Assembly (NCBI GenBank): GCA_945483525.1 | Contig: CALYRV010000042.1 | Span: forward strand, 1 to 15,124 | Reading direction: 5' to 3' | DNA from: an uncultured Verrucomicrobiota bacterium | Lineage (GTDB): Bacteria > Verrucomicrobiota > Kiritimatiellia > RFP12 > UBA1067 | Length of the DNA stretch: 15,124 nt | In this document: positions 7,406 through 14,714 of the stretch, piece by piece | How positions within the stretch are numbered: the first letter of the stretch is position 1 | Layout: each line of letters opens with the position of its first letter | Notes under the pieces: model-generated | The model's database searches: none | What the model was told of the DNA's origin: nothing | Seen by the model: the letters and a program-made list of their open reading frames with translations, nothing else | Position numbers and translations under genes: made by a program

Positions 7406-8002
7406 TCAAAAACCGATGGTCAATACTGGTAATACAGCGACTTCGGCATCACGGATGATATTGATAAGGCCGAACTGGAAACCGTAAAGCGTTTCAGCGC
7501 GATTGATAAGACCGATCTGAATGCCCTGGCCGTCGCCAGTAATATTAACCAACGCACACTGAAGCCCGCGAAAACTATAGGACTCGTTCCAGAGACCTAG
7601 TTGAATACCGAAAAGATCGCCGCGGTTGACCGTATTATAAAGCGAGAACTGAAATCCGCCCATAGTGTCACGCACGTTGCTGCGCAGCAGATTGAGCTGA
7701 ATACCCTCAAAATCCTTGGAGACGCCCCACAGACCGAAATCAATGCCGGAAACATTCTCCTGACGGGACGAATAGGGGATGGTAATGCGCAGGCCAACCA
7801 GATCAGGGGTGTTAGGCCACTCGCTGAAACCGAAAAACGCTGGCCACCAGGCCTCCTTTACCGGCTCCGCAGCGTTCGCCTCGGACGTTGCAAGCATCTG
7901 AGCAACAGACTCCTCTTCCTCGAGAATGGTCTCGGACTTCTCCTCGGCAAAAGCGGGAACCGCCAGGACGGCAGCGAGGGCGAAAGCGAACAGGTTCTTC
8001 AT
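7406..8002 (-). CDS. Exported G-[IFL]-Q repeat protein (LA_2272-like surface repeat)
   Basis: This 198-residue protein has a clear signal peptide (1-19, AFA cleavage). An acidic linker follows (~20-50), then from ~83 to the end there are about seven degenerate repeats of 14-16 residues. They follow the pattern G-[IFL]-[QD]-[LFI]-x-L-x-N, for example FGIQLGLWN, RGLQCALVN, QGIQIGLIN and YGFQFGLIN. Such alternating hydrophobic repeats suit a beta-strand array or small barrel. They resemble the LA_2272-type surface repeat proteins described from Leptospira and other Gram-negatives. The function is unknown. It is the first gene behind the promoter at 8036-8064, with AGGAG 11 bases before the ATG, so it is probably the most abundantly translated product of the operon. 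Confidence 0.7.
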   Translation of the reverse strand: MKNLFAFALAAVLAVPAFAEEKSETILEEEESVAQMLATSEANAAEPVKEAWWPAFFGFSEWPNTPDLVGLRITIPYSSRQENVSGIDFGLWGVSKDFEGIQLNLLRSNVRDTMGGFQFSLYNTVNRGDLFGIQLGLWNESYSFRGLQCALVNITGDGQGIQIGLINRAETLYGFQFGLINIIRDAEVAVLPVLTIGF

Positions 8003-8035
8003 AATCGGTGTTTCTCCTAGATTGAATATGTTGAA

Positions 8036-8064
8036 ATTATATCTTATTTCTCACCCTTTGACAA
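8036..8064 (-). promoter_or_regulatory. Near-consensus sigma70-type promoter of the seven-gene operon
   Basis: The minus strand has TTGTCA (8064-8059), exactly 17 bp, then TATAAT (8041-8036). The start point should lie near 8028, giving a leader of about 25 bases with AGGAG at 8018-8014. It would transcribe the repeat-protein gene and, by spacing, DUF1015, DUF2062, rnc, the glycosidase, dnaX and possibly the HNH gene. Confidence 0.85.
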
Positions 8065-8068
8065 GGGT
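8053..8068 (-). promoter_or_regulatory. Palindrome ACCCTT-GTCA-AAGGGT over the -35 box
   Basis: A perfect 6-bp inverted repeat with a 4-base loop begins inside the isomerase stop codon and covers the -35 hexamer of the promoter at 8036-8064. It could be a repressor or activator operator, or a short hairpin at the end of the upstream transcript. It is not a standard intrinsic terminator because no T tract follows on the minus strand. No regulator can be named. Confidence 0.4.
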
Positions 8069-8562
8069 CAACCAATCGATATTTTGCGAATAACTACGGT
8101 CTCCTCGGGAACATTCTGAAAATAGCCGACATTACCAGTGCGGACCTTACCAATCGCATCGACAACATCCATGCCGTCCGTCACCTTCCCGAACACCGCA
8201 TATCCGAAACCCTGAGGTGTCGGATTCTGAAAATTAAGGAAGTCATTGTCTACAAGGTTAATGAAGAACTGACTGGTGGCAGAATCAACAACCATCGTGC
8301 GCGCCATCGCAATCGTACCACGGTCATTCCTAAGTCCGTTCATCGCCTCGTTTCGAATCGCCTCGCGAGTATTCTTCTGATTCATATCCCGAGTGAATCC
8401 TCCGCCCTGAATCATGAATCCGTCAATGACCCGATGGAAAATCGTCCCGTCATAGAAGCCTTCCTTCGCGTATTGTACAAAGTTGGCCACAGTATCCGGC
8501 GCTTTAGCCTCGTCTAACGCCAGCGTGATTGTTCCCATCGATGTTTCGATTACTGCTTTCAT
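8068..8562 (-). CDS. Cyclophilin-type peptidyl-prolyl cis-trans isomerase
   Basis: This 164-residue single-domain cyclophilin catalyses proline isomerisation during protein folding. The catalytic patch is clear: [13 protein letters not shown] (42-54) with R44 and Q52, then [17 protein letters not shown], and [12 protein letters not shown] near the C-terminus. There is no signal peptide, so it is cytoplasmic, of the PpiB size class. It follows gatA by 42 bp and is the last gene before the strong promoter at 8036-8064, so it probably ends the upstream transcription unit. Confidence 0.93.
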   Translation of the reverse strand: MKAVIETSMGTITLALDEAKAPDTVANFVQYAKEGFYDGTIFHRVIDGFMIQGGGFTRDMNQKNTREAIRNEAMNGLRNDRGTIAMARTMVVDSATSQFFINLVDNDFLNFQNPTPQGFGYAVFGKVTDGMDVVDAIGKVRTGNVGYFQNVPEETVVIRKISIG

Positions 8563-8578
8563 ATACTAGTTAAAGGTG

Positions 8579-8597
8579 TAAGTTGAAGTTGAAGAAC
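8579..8597 (+). repeat. Short AAGTTG direct repeat in the gatA-isomerase spacer
   Basis: The plus strand has AAGTTG-AAGTTG-AAG inside a 42-bp spacer. There are only two full hexamer copies, so this is a weak member of the spacer repeats seen elsewhere in the window. It could be chance. Confidence 0.4.
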
Positions 8598-8604
8598 AGA
8601 AAGA

Positions 8605-10008
8605 CTATTTCATCAGATCCTCGAAAGCCTTGGAGACACGGAGCAGTTTCTCCTCCTCGAACGAACCGCAGACCAACTGAATGCCAACTGGGAGCTTCGT
8701 ATCGATGAAGCCGGCTGGAACCGCGCTCGCACAGACGCCAGCGAGGGCAGAAGGAATCGTAAACAGGTCGTTCAGGTACATCGTCAGCGGATCCTGCAGC
8801 TGCTTAAACCTGAATGCTGGCGTCGGGGCACACGGAGTGAGGAGCGCGTCACACTTGGTGAATACCTCGTCGAAATCACGCTTAATAAGCGTTCGCACCT
8901 TCTGAGCTCTCCCGTAGTACGCATCGTAATAGCCGCTCGAAAGGACGTAAGTACCCATGATGATGCGACGCTTCACTTCCGGGCCAAACCCCTCGGAGCG
9001 AGACTTCATGTAAAGAGAAAGAACGTCCTTAGCCTCGGAACTGCGATGTCCGTAACGGACCCCGTCAAACCGCGCCAGATTCGCGCTCGCCTCGGCAGGC
9101 GCGATGATGTAGTAGACCGCCATCGCATATTCGGTGTGCGGCAGAGAGACCTCGACTAATTCTGCACCGGCGGCCTCGCACTTCCGAATGGACTCTTCCG
9201 TGATGCGCTTCACCTCGGGATCCATGCCCTTTACGTCAAAATACTCCTTCGCGATCCCGAGCTTCACACCCTTCATCGACGCACCCTCAATCGCCTTGAG
9301 ATAATCGGGGACTCCAATCTTCGGCGTCGTGCCGTCCATCTCATCGTGACCAGCAAGCGCCTGCAGGAGAATCGCAGAGTCTTCGACGGACTTCGTCATC
9401 GGACCAACCTGATCAAGAGAACTCGCAAACGCCGTCACGCCATAGCGACTGACACGTCCGTAAGACGGTTTGATACCGACGCAGTTACAAAAGCTCGCCG
9501 GCTGACGAATCGAACCGCCAGTATCAGACCCAAGCGCCGCAATACAAAGGTTGCCACCAACCGCCGCCGCACTTCCACCAGATGATCCGCCCGGAACACG
9601 TTCAAGGTCATAGGGATTACGCGTGACCCCGAGCGCCGAATTCTCAGTTGATGACCCCATCGCAAACTCGTCCATATTGACGCGCCCAGCAGGAATGAAG
9701 TCATGCGCCTTGAGATTCTTGATCACCGTCGCATCATAAGGCGAAACGTAACCCTCTAAGATCTTCGATCCGCAGGTGCACGGCTGCCCAGAAACGTTGA
9801 TGAGATCTTTAATCGCTATCGGAACCGCCTTCGGATTCGCCGCGGCCAGCTTCAGCGCCGCCTCCTCGTCAAAAGTAAGATAAGCACCGATACGACTATT
9901 CTCCGCATGATAACGGTCGATGACAGACTGCGTGAGTTCGACGCTGGAGAACTCGCCCTTCGCGAGCCCCTCTTGCGCCTGCTTAATGCCTAATTCAAAA
10001 AGTTCCAT
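8605..10008 (-). CDS. gatA: Asp-tRNA(Asn)/Glu-tRNA(Gln) amidotransferase subunit A
   Basis: This 467-residue amidase subunit of GatCAB releases ammonia from glutamine, used to convert mischarged Asp-tRNA(Asn) or Glu-tRNA(Gln). The amidase-signature Ser-cisSer-Lys triad is intact: K67 in IAIKDLI, S142 in GGSSGGS (140-146) and nucleophile S166 in SDTGGSIRQP. Length is normal for the family (~470-490). It follows gatC by 27 bp. The repeat in that spacer supplies a GGAG 7 bases before the ATG, which supports this start. gatB is not in the adjacent position and must lie elsewhere. Confidence 0.97.
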   Translation of the reverse strand: MELFELGIKQAQEGLAKGEFSSVELTQSVIDRYHAENSRIGAYLTFDEEAALKLAAANPKAVPIAIKDLINVSGQPCTCGSKILEGYVSPYDATVIKNLKAHDFIPAGRVNMDEFAMGSSTENSALGVTRNPYDLERVPGGSSGGSAAAVGGNLCIAALGSDTGGSIRQPASFCNCVGIKPSYGRVSRYGVTAFASSLDQVGPMTKSVEDSAILLQALAGHDEMDGTTPKIGVPDYLKAIEGASMKGVKLGIAKEYFDVKGMDPEVKRITEESIRKCEAAGAELVEVSLPHTEYAMAVYYIIAPAEASANLARFDGVRYGHRSSEAKDVLSLYMKSRSEGFGPEVKRRIIMGTYVLSSGYYDAYYGRAQKVRTLIKRDFDEVFTKCDALLTPCAPTPAFRFKQLQDPLTMYLNDLFTIPSALAGVCASAVPAGFIDTKLPVGIQLVCGSFEEEKLLRVSKAFEDLMK

Positions 10009-10038
10009 TCTCCAACTCCAGCTCAGGACTCCAACTCA
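10009..10038 (-). repeat. 13-bp repeat in the gatC-gatA spacer that provides the ribosome site
   Basis: On the minus strand TGAGTTGGAGTCC (10038-10026) is followed by TGAGCTGGAGTTG (10025-10013), 10 of 13 bases identical, and then GAGA up to the gatA ATG. The first TGA is the gatC stop codon. The second unit places GGAG 7 bases before the start, so the repeat also acts as the Shine-Dalgarno sequence. Confidence 0.65.
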
Positions 10039-10326
10039 GCTTTCCGCGCCTTCGACGATCTTCGGCAACAGGAATTCATCACCAACACGCTTCGGCGCAT
10101 TCGCAAGCGCGGTCTCAGTCGCCATTGACGGACGCACCTCGTCCTCACGAAAAGCGTTGACGATCTCCTTGCCGTGCATCATTGGAGGAACACCGTCAAT
10201 ATCAACCCCTGAAATCATCTCGACGTACTTGACGATTCCCTCCAGCTGCGGCTGAAACGTCGCCTTCTCCGCCTCCGTCAACTCCAACCTGGCAAGGTTG
10301 CTAACATATCCAACGTCAATTTTCAT
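10036..10326 (-). CDS. gatC: Asp-tRNA(Asn)/Glu-tRNA(Gln) amidotransferase subunit C
   Basis: This 96-residue small subunit wraps between GatA and GatB and stabilises the amidotransferase. Family features run in order: VSNLARLELTEAE near the N-terminus, LEGIVKYVEMISGVDIDGVPP in the middle, FREDEVRPS, and the closing NAP...EFLLPKIVE segment. The ATG at 10326 is chosen because the family normally begins just before that VSNLARLEL segment. A GTG at 10344 would add six unconserved residues. Neither start has a strong Shine-Dalgarno site. gatA follows after 27 bp, as expected for subunits made in fixed ratio. Confidence 0.93.
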   Translation of the reverse strand: MKIDVGYVSNLARLELTEAEKATFQPQLEGIVKYVEMISGVDIDGVPPMMHGKEIVNAFREDEVRPSMATETALANAPKRVGDEFLLPKIVEGAES

Positions 10327-10361
10327 AAAAAGCCGCTGCCGCACCTTTCACTTTCATTTTC

Positions 10362-11519
10362 CTATCTGCTCCAGCTCGGCGTCACCCAATGCCCTTTCGC
10401 CTCGAACATCTGGCGCGGATCATCTCCGTCCGGCAACGTGTCAAGCATAAAAAGCCTTCCACCGCTCTCGGCGACCACATGTCGCGAATCCGCCGCCCAG
10501 GACGGATGTTCCCAGTTGCCTGGACGCCCTACGAGAACCGCAGACGAATCGCCTTCGGACGGTTCCAGCACCGCGATCTGCGCGCCCTGACCACGCTTGG
10601 TGATGTACGTGATCCGTCCGTCCCGACCCCAGTCCGGATTGACGTTCTGAGTACCGAGGGAGGTTATACGGCGGGACTTCTTGGTCGCGACATCCACCAC
10701 ATAAAGATGCTGACGGCGCGACGCATTGGAGACATAAACAATCGACTTGCCGTCCGGACTCCACGCAGGCTCACCCTCAACCGCATTCTTCGTCGGCGTA
10801 AGGCACTGCCATCTGCCGGTAGCGATGTCGATCACATACAGATTAGGGCTTCCCTGAAAGGAGAGAATCACCGCCACACTCTTGCCGTCAGGGGAAATCG
10901 TAGCCCCAGTCGCGAGCCCCTTGAAATGCCAGCGCAGCTTACGGCTGCCAGTCTCGACGTCAAGTTCCCAGATCTCCGGCCCGGACTTGAAATTGGTGTA
11001 GAAAAGCGTGTTGGAGTCCTTCCATCTCGGCCCAACCACCGCATATCCGTCCGAGCAGAGACGCCTGATGTCGTAACCATCCGGATAGGAGGAACAGAGT
11101 TCGGAATTATTCGCACCTTTTTTGTTGACGAACGCGACCCGCTTTGTCGCGAAGCCCTTCTGATTTCCGTACGTCTCGCACATCGCATCCGCCAGCTTGC
11201 GGGCGGCCATACGAGCAGACTTGTCATCAGTAAACACCGTACTCGCGTTTAGAGCCTTGCCGGCTCCGCTGACCGTGACCGCACCGGACGAGCCGGAGAC
11301 CGAAATCACACCAGACTGCTCTACCTTGAAAAGCCCAGAGATCTCGAGGTTCTTCTTTAAGCACTTCGCGTAGGCACCATGGGCTACACGGATCGATACC
11401 GTCTGCTTCTTGATACCTTGCTTGGTGACGTCAATACTGAGCATGTCATCGGCAAGCGTAGTGAAAAGCGCAAGTGAAAGAATAAAAAATAGGGATTTCT
11501 TCATATTTTCGATTTGCAT
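10362..11519 (-). CDS. TolB-like periplasmic beta-propeller protein
   Basis: This protein of up to 385 residues has a signal peptide (~6-23, cleavage after TTLA), an N-terminal alpha/beta domain (~25-155) as in TolB, and a six-bladed-type propeller. Its PD40-like blades are visible at ISPDGKSVAVILSF, AWSPDGKSIVYVSN, DWGRDGRITYITK and SWAADSRHVVAESG. TolB links Pal and the outer membrane to the Tol complex during cell division. No pal, tolQRA or ybgF lies next to it, so a generic TolB-like role remains possible. Two starts compete: ATG 11519 (AAGGCGG only 3 bases away) and ATG 11504 (a more typical signal peptide, but about 18 bases from that site). It follows argJ by 17 bp. Confidence 0.82.
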   Translation of the reverse strand: MQIENMKKSLFFILSLALFTTLADDMLSIDVTKQGIKKQTVSIRVAHGAYAKCLKKNLEISGLFKVEQSGVISVSGSSGAVTVSGAGKALNASTVFTDDKSARMAARKLADAMCETYGNQKGFATKRVAFVNKKGANNSELCSSYPDGYDIRRLCSDGYAVVGPRWKDSNTLFYTNFKSGPEIWELDVETGSRKLRWHFKGLATGATISPDGKSVAVILSFQGSPNLYVIDIATGRWQCLTPTKNAVEGEPAWSPDGKSIVYVSNASRRQHLYVVDVATKKSRRITSLGTQNVNPDWGRDGRITYITKRGQGAQIAVLEPSEGDSSAVLVGRPGNWEHPSWAADSRHVVAESGGRLFMLDTLPDGDDPRQMFEAKGHWVTPSWSR

Positions 11520-11536
11520 TTTCCGCCTTTAATTTA

Positions 11537-12757
11537 TCACGTCGTATAATCCGCGTTAATATGAATGTAATCAAGCGAGAAATCGCAAGTGTAGATCGAA
11601 GCCTCAGCAGACCCGAGATGCAGATCGACGGTTACGGAAAACTCATCCTTCGTCATCACCGCCGCGAGTTTCGTAAGCTGTTTCTCATCAGCGATCCTCC
11701 CGAAACGAAAAGCCCAGACCTTGTCATAGAAGACCTCGGCCTTCATGTCAACAACATCCGCACCTGAATAACCTACCGCTGCGAGTACCCGCCCCCAGTT
11801 CGGATCACGCCCGAACCAGCTGGTCTTCGAAAGCGGAGACTTCGCAACCGCTCGCGCGGCACGCTCGGCCTCCTTCTCGCTCCTAGCGCCCTTCACTGTC
11901 ACGGTCACGAACTTCGTCGCGCCTTCACCATCCGTCGCCATCTGCTTGGCAAGACTCGTCGTCACCGCCGTCAGCGCCTCGACAAAAACATCAAAATCAG
12001 CACCAGTCTTTACAATCTCCTCGTTACCAGCCTTGCCGGACGCAAGCAAGAATACGGAGTCGTTCGTCGACTCATCGCCGTCGACAACAAGACGATTGAA
12101 GCTCTTGCCGATCGCAAGCTGCAGCGCTCGCTTCAGGAGCCGCGGCGAAACCGCCGCATCCGTCGTTACAAACCCTAGCATCGTCGCCATGTTCGGCTCG
12201 ATCATCCCCGAACCCTTGGACATGCCGCCTATCGTGACCTTCCTTCCACCGATTGTACAGACAACCGCCGCCTGCTTCGGCTTCGTGTCGGTCGTCATCA
12301 CCGCCTTCTCCGCGGCAAGTCCATGCTCCGCGGTGCGGCCGAGCGCGGCCTTCGCCGCCTTCATACCGGCGAGAAGCCGTTCCATCGGCAGCCGCCGCCC
12401 GATGACCCCGGTCGATGCGACCAGCACCAGCTTTGGATCGATACCCAGCTCGCCCGCTGTGACCAAGGCGGACAGCTTCGCGTCCTTCAGCCCTTCCTCG
12501 CCGGTGCACGCGTTCGCACAGCCAGAATTGGCGAGAATCGCCTGAATTCTACCGTTTTTTACGACTTCGCGGTCGTAAAGAACCGGTGCTGCAGCAACCT
12601 TATTGGTCGTAAAGACCGCCGCAGCAGCACAAGGCTCGTCCGCCACAATCAACGCAACGTCATTGCGTCCCTTGTACTTAATTTCTGCTGGAACTCCGGC
12701 GGCGCGAAAACCCTTCGCGCTCGTGACCCCGCCCTTAATAACCCTAAACTTACCCAT
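11537..12757 (-). CDS. argJ: Bifunctional glutamate N-acetyltransferase / ornithine acetyltransferase
   Basis: This 406-residue ArgJ recycles the acetyl group from N-acetylornithine to glutamate in arginine synthesis; many members also make N-acetylglutamate from acetyl-CoA. Like other Ntn hydrolases it cleaves itself between A191 and T192 in NMATMLGF, leaving T192 as nucleophile. T117-G118 (ASTGVIG) probably forms the oxyanion hole. DGDESTNDS and the C-terminal DYIHINADYTT are also family motifs. No other arg gene is nearby. It lies 23 bp after htpG, and TGATATAAT in that spacer could be an extended -10 element for it. Confidence 0.96.
   Translation of the reverse strand: MGKFRVIKGGVTSAKGFRAAGVPAEIKYKGRNDVALIVADEPCAAAAVFTTNKVAAAPVLYDREVVKNGRIQAILANSGCANACTGEEGLKDAKLSALVTAGELGIDPKLVLVASTGVIGRRLPMERLLAGMKAAKAALGRTAEHGLAAEKAVMTTDTKPKQAAVVCTIGGRKVTIGGMSKGSGMIEPNMATMLGFVTTDAAVSPRLLKRALQLAIGKSFNRLVVDGDESTNDSVFLLASGKAGNEEIVKTGADFDVFVEALTAVTTSLAKQMATDGEGATKFVTVTVKGARSEKEAERAARAVAKSPLSKTSWFGRDPNWGRVLAAVGYSGADVVDMKAEVFYDKVWAFRFGRIADEKQLTKLAAVMTKDEFSVTVDLHLGSAEASIYTCDFSLDYIHINADYTT
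12067..12067. other. Marker within argJ (no separate element)
   Basis: This single position lies inside the ArgJ beta-chain coding region and carries no independent feature. Confidence 0.05.
12067..12075 (-). other. argJ codon block encoding the DGDESTND active-region motif
   Basis: This marks part of the conserved DGDESTND segment of ArgJ, which lies after the self-cleavage site. It confirms that the beta chain is intact. It is not a separate genetic element. Confidence 0.4.
12667..12667. other. Marker within argJ N-terminal region (no separate element)
   Basis: This single position lies inside the ArgJ alpha-chain coding region and carries no independent feature. Confidence 0.05.
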
Positions 12758-12766
12758 TTACAGGAT

Positions 12767-12775
12767 ATTATATCA
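12767..12775 (-). promoter_or_regulatory. Possible extended -10 promoter for argJ
   Basis: In the 23-bp htpG-argJ spacer the minus strand reads TGATATAAT, an extended -10 (TGn plus a perfect TATAAT). No good -35 box sits 16-18 bp upstream. Initiation 6-8 bases downstream would fall at about 12761-12759, within four bases of the argJ ATG, giving an almost leaderless mRNA. Confidence 0.35.
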
Positions 12776-12780
12776 AAATC

Positions 12781-14676
12781 TTATGTCTTGAGCATGAGTT
12801 CCGCAAGTTTTTTGGCAAAGGTGGCGCCGTCCGCAACAGGCGACCCCTCGGCAATTAGCGCAGAATCATAAAGAAGCGAAAACGCATCATTCCGGGCATC
12901 TCCCTCAAGCCCCGCGATCTTCTTGATTAGCGGATGAACGGGATTGAGTTCAAGAATGCGCTTCTCGTCCGGCACCTCCTGATGCATCGCCCGCATCATG
13001 CGCACCATCGACGGAGGCATCGCATTCTCCTGCGCGACAAGGCAACATGCCGAATCAGTAAGACGCGTGGAAACCCGAACATCCGAGACCTTCGCCTCGA
13101 GCTCCTTCTTCATTGCGTCGAGGAGCGGCTTGAGCTCCGTCGCGGACTTCTCGGCGGACTCCTTCTCGGCCTTCTGTTCCGCCTCGGTGCCGAACTGCAC
13201 ATCGCCCTTACCGATATCGACAAACTTCTTGCCGTCGAACTCGCGGAGCGACTCAGTAAGGTACTCATCCACAGGGTCGCAGAACAGGAGCACATCACAG
13301 CCATGCTTGCGGGCCGACTCCAACACCGGCGCCTTGCGAGCGTCCTCCTCGCGTTCGGCAAGGATGTAATAGATGTCCTTCTGGTCGGACCCCATATCCT
13401 TCACGTAATCCTCCAGAAACACACGCTTGCCGTCCTCGCCACGGGCCGTTGGATACTTAAGAAGCTTCTTGATCCGGTCGGCATTCTCCCAATCGGTGTG
13501 CACTCCCTCCTTCAGCACCGTACCGAACGCCTTGTAGAACTCGTCGTATTTCGCCGCGTCCTTCTTCTTGAGGTCCTCAAGCGTCGAAAGCACCTTCTTC
13601 GTTACCGCGCTCTTGATCTTCGCGATAACCGCATCGTCCTGCAGCATTTCGCGCGAGACGTTCAGCGGAAGATCACTCGAGTCTACGACGCCCTTCACAA
13701 ACCGAAGCCACGAAGGCAGCAGCATCTCGATGTCATCGCCAATGAAGACGTTACGCACATACAGCGAGAGCCCGCGCTTCTGCTGCGGCATGAAGAGGTC
13801 CATCGTCGCCTTCTTCGGCAGGAACAAGAGCGCCTTGAACTCCACCGCACCCTCGCCGCTGAACGGAATCGTCTCGAACGGACTCTCCCAGTCGTGCGTC
13901 AGATGCTTGTAGAACTCGTCGTACTCTTCCTGCATGACGTCCTTCTTCGCGCGCTTCCACAAGGCCACCATCGTGTTGAGCGGCTTCTGCTCGTCCTCTT
14001 CACGACGCTTCCGGTCCTCCTCCTTCTCGTCCTTCGGCACATCCAACTGACGGAAGGTGACGGGATAGGCGATGAAGTCGGAATACTTCTTGATCAGATC
14101 CTGAACGCGCCACTTGTCGAGATACTCGACCTGATCGTCACGGAGATGCAGCGTAATCGAGGTGCCGGGGAAATCGCGGTCGCCGTCCGAGATCGTATAG
14201 CCGCCGGACATGTCGCTCTCCCACTTGTAGGAGACCTCGGTGCCGCGCTTCATCGTCTCGACCGTCACCCTGTCCGCGACCATGAATGCCGCGTAGAAGC
14301 CGACGCCGAACTGTCCGATCAGCTCCGGCAGGTCTGCACCCTTCTTCTCCTTCAGCATCTCGCGGAACTTCTTGGTGCCGGACGACGCGATGGTTCCGAG
14401 ATTCTGCTCGAGCTCCTCGGCGTCCATGCCAGAACCATTGTCGGAGATCATCAGCGTCTTCGCGCCCTTGTCCGCGGCAATCTGGATCTTCCACTCCGGA
14501 TTGTCGCTGACGAGCTCCTTGTTCGTAAGTGACAGGAACTTCGCGCGGTCAATCGCGTCAGACGCATTGGAGACGAGCTCACGGAGGAATATCTCCTTCT
14601 TCGAATAGAGCGAATTCACCACGAGATCGAGCATTTCCGCGATCTCGGCCTTAAACTGATTCTTCTTGGTTTCCAT
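12781..14676 (-). CDS. htpG: Molecular chaperone HtpG (Hsp90)
   Basis: This 631-residue bacterial Hsp90 is an ATP-driven cytosolic dimer that helps client proteins fold. The GHKL ATP site is intact: ELVSNASDA (33-41) with E33 and N37, D79 in DNGSGM, TIASSGTKKF, and the lid and glycine-rich GQFGVGFYAAF (121-131). A middle domain follows with LNVSREMLQ, then a C-terminal dimerisation domain. The ATG at 14676 is chosen because the family starts with a short E-x-x-x-F-K/Q-A-E-I segment; an upstream ATG at 14724 would overlap the ABC-F coding region and add 16 unconserved residues. The spacer before the start is repeat-like and carries no Shine-Dalgarno site. No CIRCE element is visible. The Mg/ATP and client-binding parts give no sign of damage. 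Confidence 0.96.
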   Translation of the reverse strand: METKKNQFKAEIAEMLDLVVNSLYSKKEIFLRELVSNASDAIDRAKFLSLTNKELVSDNPEWKIQIAADKGAKTLMISDNGSGMDAEELEQNLGTIASSGTKKFREMLKEKKGADLPELIGQFGVGFYAAFMVADRVTVETMKRGTEVSYKWESDMSGGYTISDGDRDFPGTSITLHLRDDQVEYLDKWRVQDLIKKYSDFIAYPVTFRQLDVPKDEKEEDRKRREEDEQKPLNTMVALWKRAKKDVMQEEYDEFYKHLTHDWESPFETIPFSGEGAVEFKALLFLPKKATMDLFMPQQKRGLSLYVRNVFIGDDIEMLLPSWLRFVKGVVDSSDLPLNVSREMLQDDAVIAKIKSAVTKKVLSTLEDLKKKDAAKYDEFYKAFGTVLKEGVHTDWENADRIKKLLKYPTARGEDGKRVFLEDYVKDMGSDQKDIYYILAEREEDARKAPVLESARKHGCDVLLFCDPVDEYLTESLREFDGKKFVDIGKGDVQFGTEAEQKAEKESAEKSATELKPLLDAMKKELEAKVSDVRVSTRLTDSACCLVAQENAMPPSMVRMMRAMHQEVPDEKRILELNPVHPLIKKIAGLEGDARNDAFSLLYDSALIAEGSPVADGATFAKKLAELMLKT

Positions 14677-14714
14677 GATGATAGTTGGTTGTTGATAGAT
14701 GGTGGTTAGTAGAT
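14677..14714 (-). repeat. Degenerate heptamer array filling the ABC-F - htpG spacer
   Basis: The minus strand can be cut into ACTAACC, ACCATCT, ATCAACA, ACCAACT and ATCATC, all nearly free of G and ending exactly at the htpG ATG. Together with four leading bases they make up the whole 38-bp spacer. The units are more degenerate than the array at 531-582, so the repeat call is less secure. Confidence 0.5.

Noticed and set aside
8053..8068. Intrinsic terminator after the isomerase gene
   Set aside because: The 6-bp hairpin is not followed by a T tract on the transcribed strand, and it overlaps a good -35 box.
12067..12667. The three marker entries inside argJ in the feature list (12067-12075, 12067 and 12667)
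   Set aside because: They are not separate genetic elements and should be ignored as independent annotations; the argJ entry covers this sequence.
12934..14532. Long plus-strand open frame (532 residues) opposite htpG
   Set aside because: It is an antisense shadow of the intact Hsp90 gene. The translation is rich in Leu, Arg and His without family motifs, as expected from the opposite strand of a G+C-rich gene.
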